Shown in pieces: positions 1-6,819 of a DNA stretch of 15,368 bases. Positions within the stretch are counted from its first letter, which is position 1. The number at the start of each line of letters is the position of its first letter. A program made the translations under genes and the position numbers. The DNA is from an uncultured Prevotella sp. (GTDB taxonomy: Bacteria; Bacteroidota; Bacteroidia; Bacteroidales; Bacteroidaceae). A model generated the notes under the pieces. That model saw nothing but the letters and a program-made list of their open reading frames with translations, was not told the origin of the DNA and did not search any database. The DNA lies in contig CAKQCV010000057.1 of NCBI GenBank assembly GCA_934217675.1, positions 1 to 15,368 of the forward strand, given 5' to 3'.

Positions 1-318
1 GAGCAATACGAGATACCAGAGATTGATTTGGTAATTGTAGACCTCTATCCATTTGAAGATACCGTGGCAAGCGGTGCTTCAGAGGCTGACATAATAGAGA
101 AAATTGACATCGGTGGTATATCACTTATCCGTGCAGGAGCAAAGAATTTTAAAGATGTCGTAATAATACCAAGTAAGGCAGAATATAAAGAATTGCTCAA
201 TATCCTTAACAAGAAAGGTGCCCAGACTGACATTGAGGAGCGCCGCATGTTTGCAACACGCGCTTTCGGTGTAAGTAGTCATTATGATACCGCCATCCAT
301 GCTTGGTTTGAGAAATAA
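1..318 (+). CDS. purH: IMP cyclohydrolase domain of PurH, 3' end only, no AICAR transformylase domain
   Basis: The 105 visible residues are the end of the IMP cyclohydrolase (inosinicase) domain of PurH, which closes FAICAR to IMP in the last step of de novo purine synthesis in the cytoplasm. The reading frame is open from base 1, so the start lies outside the window. Family hallmarks seen are VDLYPF (Tyr16 of the visible part), IDIGG (Asp36) and RAGAKN (Lys48); these Tyr, Asp and Lys positions are conserved active-site residues of the domain. In the usual fused enzyme of roughly 500-530 residues the chain continues into a formyltransferase domain. Here a TAA follows at about the point where the first domain ends, and mreB begins 31 bases later, so the second domain is not encoded downstream. 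The transformylase must be a separate gene elsewhere or absent. The short gap suggests read-through transcription into mreB. Confidence 0.9.
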   Translation, partial: EQYEIPEIDLVIVDLYPFEDTVASGASEADIIEKIDIGGISLIRAGAKNFKDVVIIPSKAEYKELLNILNKKGAQTDIEERRMFATRAFGVSSHYDTAIHAWFEK

Positions 319-349
319 TAAACAAGAGGAAACAAGATAAAAGAAGGAA

Positions 350-1372
350 ATGGGATTTTTTTCGTTTATACAGGAAATAGCAATGGACCTTGGTACAGCC
401 AACACCATCATCATCAGTGATGACAAAATCGTTGTTGACGAGCCTTCGGTCGTAGCTTTAGACCGCCGCACAGACAAGATGATTGCGGTTGGTGAAAAAG
501 CAAAAATGATGTATGAGAAAACTCACGACAACATACGTACTATCCGCCCTTTGCGCGATGGAGTAATTGCAGACTTCACAGCATGTGAGCAAATGATGCG
601 CGGACTTATAAAGATGGTACATACAGGCAGCCGTTTGTTCTCACCATCACTACGCATGGTTATTGGTGTGCCGTCAGGTTCAACCGAGGTTGAGCTGCGT
701 GCGGTGCGCGATTCTGCAGAGCATGCCGATGGGCGTGACGTATACCTGATATTTGAGCCTATGGCTGCAGCTATCGGTATCGGCATAGACGTTGAAGCTC
801 CGGAAGGCAATATGATTGTGGATATCGGCGGCGGAAGCACTGAGATTGCCGTGATTTCGCTTGGCGGTATCGTTTCAAACAATTCTATCCGCACAGCTGG
901 TGATGACTTGACGGCAGACATACAGGACTATATGAGCCGCCAACACAATGTTAAAGTGAGCGAGCGTATGGCTGAGCGTATAAAAATACATGTTGGCTCA
1001 GCCCTTACAGACCTTGGTGATGAAGCTCCAGAAGACTATATCGTTCATGGTCCTAACCGTATTACAGCATTGCCAATGGAAGTGCCGGTATGTTATCAAG
1101 AGATCGCACACTGCATAGACAAGACAATCGCAAAGATAGAAAATGCAGTATTGTCGGCATTAGAAAACACCCCACCAGAGCTATATGCTGATATTGTTAA
1201 AAACGGTATTTATCTGACCGGTGGAGGAGCTTTGCTTAGAGGTCTTGACAAGCGTTTGACCGACAAGATTAGCATACCATTCCATATTGCAGAAGATCCA
1301 TTGCACAGTGTGGCAAAGGGTGCTGGCATAGCTCTTAAAAATGTAGACCGATTCTCTTTCTTGATGAGATAA
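350..1372 (+). CDS. mreB: Rod shape-determining protein MreB (bacterial actin)
   Basis: This 340-residue protein has normal MreB length. MreB is an ATP-binding actin homologue that polymerises on the inner face of the membrane and positions the lateral-wall synthesis machinery. The actin/Hsp70-fold signatures are in order: phosphate-1 loop DLGTANT at residues 13-19, phosphate-2 loop DIGGGSTE at about 158-165, and adenosine-binding loop TGGGALL at about 290-296. The N-terminus (MGFFSF) is hydrophobic, as in membrane-binding MreB proteins. The ATG at 350 is chosen because it gives the canonical N-terminus directly before the DLGT loop; the leader is purine-rich (AAGAAGGAA). It is the first gene of mreBCD-mrdA-rodA and lies 31 bases after the purH-type gene. 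The gap to mreC is the largest in the operon and contains a hairpin, which may separate mreB expression from the rest. Confidence 0.97.
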   Translation: MGFFSFIQEIAMDLGTANTIIISDDKIVVDEPSVVALDRRTDKMIAVGEKAKMMYEKTHDNIRTIRPLRDGVIADFTACEQMMRGLIKMVHTGSRLFSPSLRMVIGVPSGSTEVELRAVRDSAEHADGRDVYLIFEPMAAAIGIGIDVEAPEGNMIVDIGGGSTEIAVISLGGIVSNNSIRTAGDDLTADIQDYMSRQHNVKVSERMAERIKIHVGSALTDLGDEAPEDYIVHGPNRITALPMEVPVCYQEIAHCIDKTIAKIENAVLSALENTPPELYADIVKNGIYLTGGGALLRGLDKRLTDKISIPFHIAEDPLHSVAKGAGIALKNVDRFSFLMR

Positions 1373-1412
1373 TAGTTTTGGTAATAAAACGATTAAGTAA
1401 ATAATATAAAAA

Positions 1413-1462
1413 AGAAGCATCGTCCCCACGAATAAAAGGAATGTGGCAAGGACGGTGCTTCT
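1413..1462. terminator. Long hairpin between mreB and mreC, terminator-like on the - strand
   Basis: Bases 1413-1425 (AGAAGCATCGTCC) pair with 1450-1462 (GGACGGTGCTTCT) over 13 positions with one T-G wobble. An inner CCAC (1426-1429) can pair with GTGG (1443-1446). On the + strand the stem is followed by ACATTCATTCCC, with no T-run, so it is not a standard terminator for mreB. On the - strand the same stem is followed by TTTTTTATATTATTT, the form of an intrinsic terminator, although no - strand gene is visible here. Inferred roles are a block to antisense transcription coming from mreC, a 3' stabiliser or processing site for mreB mRNA, or a partial attenuator lowering mreCD expression relative to mreB. 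Confidence 0.5.
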
Positions 1463-1495
1463 ACATTCATTCCCATATCCAGTTTCAAAAAGCAA

Positions 1496-2368
1496 ATGCG
1501 CAATTTATTAGCATTCCTGGCAAAATACAACAGTTGGTTTGTATTTGTGTTGCTTGAAGTAATAAGCTTTGTACTGCTGTTTCGGTTTAACAGTTTTCAA
1601 GGAAGCGTATTCTTTTCATCTGCCAATGCAGTAGTTGGAAAAGTATATGAATATAACTCCGCTGTCACCACATTTTTCAACATGTCGCAAAACAACAAGC
1701 TACTAAGCGAAAGAAACCTAAAACTTGAGCAACAAGTAAGAACACTTTCACAATATATAGCAAAACAGAATGGCGATTCATTGATCTTGCAAAAATGTCA
1801 GGAACAAGCTTTGACAGGATTTAAGCTAATTCCCGCTAAAGTCATTTCCAATTCGACAGATAAAGAAGATAACTTGATAACTATCGATAAAGGATATGCC
1901 GACGGTGTAAAAGAAGACATGGGAGTAGCCTGTGGAACAGGTATCGTGGGGGTTGTATATATGGCATCAGAGCATTATGCCATTGTTATTCCTGTAATAA
2001 ATATAAACTCAAATATCAGCGTAACAATACAAAAGCGCGGATATTTCGGTTTTCTGCACTGGAAGAACAAGCCTGCAGATATAGCATATATAGATGACGT
2101 GCCACGACATGCAAGATTTGCACTTGGCGACAAAGTTGTAACAAACGGATATTCTTCAATATTTCCACCAGGAATAATGGTCGGAAAGATACTGCATGTA
2201 TTTAACTCAGCAGACGGACTTTCATATCGTGTTCAGATAAGGCTCACCACAGATTTTGGAAATCTTCGACATGTGTGTGTAATAGACAACAGCATGCTGA
2301 AAGATAAAGCAATCTTGCTGAAAGCGGCACAAGACTCGCTCAGACCAAGACAAGACGACAAGAAATAA
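1496..2368 (+). CDS. mreC: Rod shape-determining protein MreC
   Basis: This 290-residue bitopic membrane protein of the elongasome links MreB and MreD to PBP2; in the family its periplasmic part binds and activates PBP2. A single hydrophobic segment spans about residues 13-30, followed by a helical, probably coiled-coil stretch at about 63-90 (NKLLSERNLKLEQQVRTL). The double beta-barrel MreC domain then covers about 110-265; GYADGVKEDMGV (133-144), a GxxG pattern around 148-152 and a second-barrel PPGIMVGKI (224-232) are typical. The C-terminus is a short charged tail (RPRQDDKK). The start ATG at 1496 places the membrane segment correctly and is preceded by an A-rich leader (TTTCAAAAAGCAA). 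It lies 123 bases after mreB, with the hairpin in between, and 24 bases before mreD. Confidence 0.95.
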   Translation: MRNLLAFLAKYNSWFVFVLLEVISFVLLFRFNSFQGSVFFSSANAVVGKVYEYNSAVTTFFNMSQNNKLLSERNLKLEQQVRTLSQYIAKQNGDSLILQKCQEQALTGFKLIPAKVISNSTDKEDNLITIDKGYADGVKEDMGVACGTGIVGVVYMASEHYAIVIPVININSNISVTIQKRGYFGFLHWKNKPADIAYIDDVPRHARFALGDKVVTNGYSSIFPPGIMVGKILHVFNSADGLSYRVQIRLTTDFGNLRHVCVIDNSMLKDKAILLKAAQDSLRPRQDDKK

Positions 2369-2392
2369 ACGTAAAAGAGATATAAAAAGGAA

Positions 2393-2893
2393 ATGAGTAT
2401 AGACATTATAAAGAATTTGTTTGTTTTCGTAGTGCTGGTTCTTGCTCAAGTGCTTGTTCTAAACCATATCCATTTGCTTGGATGTGCCACCCCACTGCTA
2501 TACGTATATTTCGTATTGCGTTTTAACAGATACAATCCACAATGGGCAACATTACTTTGGGGATTTGCTTTAGGACTATGCATTGATATCTTTTCAAACA
2601 CTCCAGGACTAACAGCATCGTCTTTAACATTTATAGCATTGCTGCAACCATATATCCTCAACCTGTTTATTTCGCATGACAATAAAGATGACCTTAAACC
2701 AACGTTTAAGACCATAGGTCCGGGAAAATACATAGGATATATAACTATTTGTATGTCAATATACAGTATTGTGTTCTTCACTATAGAAACATTTAGTTTC
2801 TTCAATTGGATGCAATGGATATCAAATATCATCGGAAGCATTATATTAAGTGTAATTCTAATAATCGTTGTAGAAAATGTAAAAAGGAGCTAA
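2393..2893 (+). CDS. mreD: Rod shape-determining membrane protein MreD
   Basis: This 166-residue polytopic inner-membrane protein matches the usual MreD length (about 160-180). MreD binds MreC and is needed for rod-complex function; its biochemical role is less well defined than that of its partners. About five to six hydrophobic segments are visible (roughly 5-24, 30-45, 50-66, 75-93, 115-135 and 140-162). The stretch GLCIDIFSNTPGLTASS (61-77) matches the conserved acidic/Pro-Gly region of the family (D...G). The identification rests on this motif, the hydrophobicity profile and its position between mreC and mrdA. It starts 24 bases after mreC and ends 23 bases before mrdA, as expected for one transcript. 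The sequence is weakly conserved, as is normal for MreD. Confidence 0.9.
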   Translation: MSIDIIKNLFVFVVLVLAQVLVLNHIHLLGCATPLLYVYFVLRFNRYNPQWATLLWGFALGLCIDIFSNTPGLTASSLTFIALLQPYILNLFISHDNKDDLKPTFKTIGPGKYIGYITICMSIYSIVFFTIETFSFFNWMQWISNIIGSIILSVILIIVVENVKRS

Positions 2894-2916
2894 ACCTCTA
2901 AAAAATTACAGTAAAA

Positions 2917-4770
2917 ATGATTAAGGACTTTGGACTGGAAAATAGACGCTACGTTATTGGCGGTGTCGCTACAGCTATCATCATCATATATCTGATAAGG
3001 TTATTCACACTGCAGATAATGAGCGAGGACTACAAAAAGAATGCCGACAGTAATGCTTTTCTGAAAAAAATAGAATTCCCGGCACGTGGTGCCATAACCG
3101 ACCGCCACGGTAAATTGCTCGTGTTCAACCAACATGCCTATGACATTATGGTCATTATGAATGAAGAAAGAGGCAGGCTTGACACGACAGCATTCTGCCA
3201 GACATTGGGAATAACAAAGGAATATTTCATAAAAAGAATGAACGATATCAAAGACCGTTCAAAAAATCCGGGATATTCAAGGTTTACCCAACAACTGTTC
3301 ATGAGCCAACTTACAACGGACGAGTTTAGCATATTTCAAGAGAAAATATACCGTTTTCCAGGATTCTATATCCAGAAAAGAAGCATTAGACAATATATTT
3401 ATCCGTATGCAGCCCACATGCTCGGAGATGTAGGCGAAGTTAATGATGCCGATATCGAAGAAGACAATTATTATCAGCCTGGCGACTACATCGGAAAGCT
3501 TGGATTAGAAAAATATTACGAAAAAGAACTTCGAGGAACAAAAGGTGTGCACATTCTTCTTCGCGATGCACATGGAAGAATACAGGGAAGCTACCAAAAT
3601 GGCAAACTTGATACAAAACCTATTGCAGGAAAGGATCTTACTTTGGGAATGGATCTGAACCTCCAGGCATTAGGCGAAAAGCTCATGCAAGGAAAAATTG
3701 GAAGTATCGTTGCCATAGAACCGTCAACAGGAGAAGTTTTATGCATGGTTTCGTCTCCAAGTTACGATCCGAGACTGATGACAGGAAGAATGCGTGGAAA
3801 GATGCACAGGTATCTTATGAGAGATCCATGGCGCCCATTGCTGAACCGCTCTATAATGGGACAATATCCTCCGGGCTCTACATTCAAGACATCTCAGGGT
3901 TTGACATTTTTGTCGGAAGGAATAATAACACCTTCAACAGCATTTCCATGTCATCACGGATTCAGTTATCGCGGACTGCACGTTGGATGCCACGGACATG
4001 CATCACCTCTTAGTATCGTGCCGGCAATAGGTACGTCGTGCAATGGTTTCTTCTGCTGGGGGCTTTACTATATGATGGGGAACCGCAGAAAATACAAAAC
4101 CGTGCAAGATGCCATGAACACGTGGCGCGACTATATGGTGAGCATGGGATTTGGATATAAGCTCGGTATAGATTTGCCTGGAGAAAAAAGAGGCTTAATA
4201 CCAAATGCGCAATTCTACGACAAAGCATATAAAGGTTCATGGAACGGACTGACAATAATCAGTATATCAATAGGTCAAGGAGAGGTAAACCTCACTCCAC
4301 TACAAATAGCTAACCTTGGAGCAACAATCGCAAACCGAGGCTACTTTTATACTCCACATGTCGTAAAGAACGTAAAAGGAGAATACTTGAAGCCAGAGTT
4401 CCGCGAACGACATTATACAAAGGCAAACCGCCGTTCCTACGACTACATTGTGGCAGGTATGAGGAAATCAGCATTAGACGGAACATGCAAGATGCTGTCG
4501 AAATACAATTTCGAACCATGCGGAAAAACCGGTACGGCACAAAACCGCGGACATGACCACTCTGTTTTCATGGGATTCGCTCCTATGAACAATCCTAAAA
4601 TAGCAATCGCCGTTTATGTAGAAAACGGTGGATGGGGTGCCGACTATGGAGTACCTATCGGCGGACTTATGATGGAACAGTATATTAACGGAAAACTGTC
4701 TCCTGCTTCACAAAAGCAGGCAGAAGAATTCCAACATAGACATATATCTTATGGCTCAAGTGACAGATAA
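2917..4770 (+). CDS. mrdA: Penicillin-binding protein 2, elongasome transpeptidase
   Basis: This 617-residue class B penicillin-binding protein cross-links peptidoglycan during elongation, in complex with RodA. One membrane anchor lies at about residues 13-32. The dimerisation/pedestal region covers about 50-230, with the family signature EFPARGAITDRHGKLL (53-68) and an IGKLGLEKYYE segment (192-202). The transpeptidase domain follows with all three active-site motifs: STFK at 321-324 (Ser321 nucleophile), SCN at 374-376 and KTGT at 537-540. A Cys/His-rich stretch lies between the first two motifs (C345, H346, H347, H355, C358, H359, H361, then C375 and C380) and could hold a metal. It starts 23 bases after mreD. 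Its last 20 bases overlap rodA, suggesting translational coupling of the two catalytic partners. Confidence 0.97.
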   Translation: MIKDFGLENRRYVIGGVATAIIIIYLIRLFTLQIMSEDYKKNADSNAFLKKIEFPARGAITDRHGKLLVFNQHAYDIMVIMNEERGRLDTTAFCQTLGITKEYFIKRMNDIKDRSKNPGYSRFTQQLFMSQLTTDEFSIFQEKIYRFPGFYIQKRSIRQYIYPYAAHMLGDVGEVNDADIEEDNYYQPGDYIGKLGLEKYYEKELRGTKGVHILLRDAHGRIQGSYQNGKLDTKPIAGKDLTLGMDLNLQALGEKLMQGKIGSIVAIEPSTGEVLCMVSSPSYDPRLMTGRMRGKMHRYLMRDPWRPLLNRSIMGQYPPGSTFKTSQGLTFLSEGIITPSTAFPCHHGFSYRGLHVGCHGHASPLSIVPAIGTSCNGFFCWGLYYMMGNRRKYKTVQDAMNTWRDYMVSMGFGYKLGIDLPGEKRGLIPNAQFYDKAYKGSWNGLTIISISIGQGEVNLTPLQIANLGATIANRGYFYTPHVVKNVKGEYLKPEFRERHYTKANRRSYDYIVAGMRKSALDGTCKMLSKYNFEPCGKTGTAQNRGHDHSVFMGFAPMNNPKIAIAVYVENGGWGADYGVPIGGLMMEQYINGKLSPASQKQAEEFQHRHISYGSSDR

Positions 4771-6223
4771 ACAACCAAGCGTACTTAAATCGTTAGACTG
4801 GTGGACAGTGGGCATATATATTGCACTACTAATTTTCGGTTGGATAAGTGTGTGTGGCGCAAGCTATACATACGGCGACAATGATATATTCAGTCTTGGA
4901 GCACGATCCGGCATGCAGATAGTATGGATAGGAACATCCATAGCACTTGGATTTGTATTGCTAATGCTCGACAACAGATTTTACGACACATTTTCATATG
5001 TTATCTATGGAATTCTGCTGTTGTTGCTGTTTGCTACAATATTCAATCCTCATGAGATAAAAGGCTCAAGATCATGGCTCGTTCTGGGTCCTTTACGTAT
5101 TCAGCCTGCCGAATTTGCAAAATTTGCTACAGCATTGGCTGTTGCAAAACTAATGAGCACTTATGGCTTTGACATACATCGATGGAAAGATTTTGTTGTG
5201 GCATGTGCTGTGGTAATGACGCCTATGCTTTTCATTGTCGCACAAAAAGAAACAGGTTCAGCTCTTGTCTACCTTTCATTTTTTCTTATGTTCTACCGCG
5301 AAGGTATGCCGGGAAGTATATTATTCACAGGTGTTGCCATGGTGGTATACTTTGTGGTAGGAATCAGATATGGAGAGACGATGATTTATCCCACACAGAC
5401 ACCTGTTGGTCCTTTTGTCGTACTACTTCTTGTACAGCTATTTACAGCAGGCATGGTCAGAGTATATTGCAAGAACAAACAACAAGCATGGCAAATCACC
5501 ATGTATTCTATTATTGCCACAATATTGGCAGTATTGTTTGCAGAATTTGTATTACCGTTTAATATTGTGTATGTACAAATAGCAGTAACAATAGTTCTTA
5601 TCGGTTATCTTCTGTATCAAGCACTGTATACAAGAATGCGCAACTACTTTTTAATACTATTGTTCACCATCGGTTCTGTTGCCTTCTTCTACTCAGCAAG
5701 TTATGTGCTGAACAACGTAATGGAGCCTCACCAAAGAGTGAGAATAAATGTATTACTTGGACTTGACGAAGATTTAAAAGGAGCAGGTTATAATGTGCAC
5801 CAAAGCGAAATTGCTATCGGCTCAGGAGGTCTTAAAGGGAAAGGATTCTTAAATGGTACGCAAACTAAATTGAAATTCGTGCCAGAGCAAGATACCGACT
5901 TTATCTTCTGCACAGTAGGTGAAGAAGAGGGGTTCCTCGGCTCAGCTGTAGTTCTGTTGCTGTTCCTTGCCTTAATATTCAGACTAATAAAAATGTCGGA
6001 GCGGCAACCTTTCAGATTCGGAAGAGTATACGGCTATTGCGTGCTGAGCATTTTCTTGTTCCACGTATTCATAAATGTAGGAATGGTACTTGGATTAACT
6101 CCTGTGATTGGAATTCCTTTGCCATTCTTCAGTTATGGCGGTTCCTCACTTTGGGGATTCACAATCTTGCTGTTTATTTTCTTGAGAATTGATGCGGCAA
6201 GAAATATGGAAAGACAACAATAA
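4751..6223 (+). CDS. rodA: RodA, SEDS-family peptidoglycan glycosyltransferase
   Basis: This 490-residue SEDS protein polymerises lipid II into glycan strands together with PBP2. The C-terminal half is strongly conserved: GYNVHQSEIAIGSGGLKGKG (346-365), GTQT (369-372), PEQDTDFIF (378-386) with Asp383 at the catalytic aspartate position of the family, and PLPFFSYGGSS (456-466). The N-terminal part has GSRSWLVLGPLRIQPAEFAK (105-124), also a family signature. At 490 residues it is about 110 longer than E. coli RodA. The extra length lies at about 187-297, between the QKETGSAL helix and the helix before the long catalytic loop, and reads as three to four additional membrane helices. The ATG at 4751 lies inside mrdA, with a 20-base overlap. 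It is the last gene of the operon, followed by a terminator 6 bases past the stop. Confidence 0.96.
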   Translation: MAQVTDKQPSVLKSLDWWTVGIYIALLIFGWISVCGASYTYGDNDIFSLGARSGMQIVWIGTSIALGFVLLMLDNRFYDTFSYVIYGILLLLLFATIFNPHEIKGSRSWLVLGPLRIQPAEFAKFATALAVAKLMSTYGFDIHRWKDFVVACAVVMTPMLFIVAQKETGSALVYLSFFLMFYREGMPGSILFTGVAMVVYFVVGIRYGETMIYPTQTPVGPFVVLLLVQLFTAGMVRVYCKNKQQAWQITMYSIIATILAVLFAEFVLPFNIVYVQIAVTIVLIGYLLYQALYTRMRNYFLILLFTIGSVAFFYSASYVLNNVMEPHQRVRINVLLGLDEDLKGAGYNVHQSEIAIGSGGLKGKGFLNGTQTKLKFVPEQDTDFIFCTVGEEEGFLGSAVVLLLFLALIFRLIKMSERQPFRFGRVYGYCVLSIFLFHVFINVGMVLGLTPVIGIPLPFFSYGGSSLWGFTILLFIFLRIDAARNMERQQ

Positions 6224-6229
6224 AGCAAA

Positions 6230-6285
6230 AAATCCTTCACTGTCATTGTTCAGCTGTAACAATATAGTGAAGGATTTAATTTTAT
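6230..6285. terminator. Bidirectional terminator between converging rodA and gldH
   Basis: AAATCCTTCACT (6230-6241) and AGTGAAGGATTT (6266-6277) form a perfect 12-bp stem. A nested ATTGTT/AACAAT pair (6245-6250 with 6258-6263) sits in the loop. The stem is followed by TAATTTTATAT on the + strand and by TTTTGC (from the A-run at 6227-6232) on the - strand, so it can stop transcription of both rodA and gldH. Confidence 0.9.
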
Positions 6286-6336
6286 ATATCATTCCATTAT
6301 GTGTCATTAAATATTATGACACATTGCATACACTTC

Positions 6337-6816
6337 TTATTTCAGATCTATCTTCAATCCGACATCAGACACACCTGGAAGAATCTCACGCTTCATATTA
6401 TGCCTTACACTAATATGAATAGAATCACCTTTCGACAAAATGAGTTCTCTTAACGGGAATGAATACTGATAAGAACTGACTCCCGAACCAAGAAAATTAC
6501 CGCGTTGGTCTGTTATCTGACACTTTATTGTATCAGTCAACACAGATCCTTTAGGATATACATGCTGTTCTACAATAAGACTAATACTCGTAAAAGGAAA
6601 AGTATTGGTCATCCTCACTCCTACCGACTCACAGTATGCGCCATCAACAACAAGGGGGGAGATATTGAAAGTCAATGTGTCATTCTTTTCCCATCCCGAC
6701 AAAGGTGTATGCGCATAAGAGTCAAATACAGTATTAGTTGTGCATGACACTACAACCATAGCTATCATACACAACATAACTGTAACTATATTATATAAGG
6801 TATACCTATGTTGCAT
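6337..6816 (-). CDS. gldH: GldH-family lipoprotein
   Basis: This 159-residue exported lipoprotein has a hydrophobic signal at about 9-24 and a lipobox VVSC with Cys25 as the lipidation site. After it come the family marks GWEKNDTLTFNI (41-52), a VEQHVYP segment (82-88) and a C-terminal LPGVSDVGLKIDL (146-158), characteristic of GldH. GldH was defined as a gliding-motility component in Flavobacterium, but it is widespread in non-gliding Bacteroidales, where its role is unclear. No other gliding gene is visible here, so motility should not be inferred. It begins 3 bases after the ricT stop, so it is cotranscribed with and probably translationally coupled to ricT. It is last in the unit, 52 bases before the shared terminator. 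Confidence 0.9.
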   Translation of the reverse strand: MQHRYTLYNIVTVMLCMIAMVVVSCTTNTVFDSYAHTPLSGWEKNDTLTFNISPLVVDGAYCESVGVRMTNTFPFTSISLIVEQHVYPKGSVLTDTIKCQITDQRGNFLGSGVSSYQYSFPLRELILSKGDSIHISVRHNMKREILPGVSDVGLKIDLK

Positions 6817-6819
6817 TTA

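Noticed and set aside
1181..1495. Open frame on the - strand across the mreB-mreC gap that would use the reverse-facing terminator
   Set aside because: It runs through the hairpin rather than ending at it and overlaps the conserved 3' end of mreB. No family resemblance.
6337..6816. gldH as evidence of gliding motility
   Set aside because: Only gldH is present. The family is common in non-gliding Bacteroidales, and no other gliding or type IX secretion gene is in the window.
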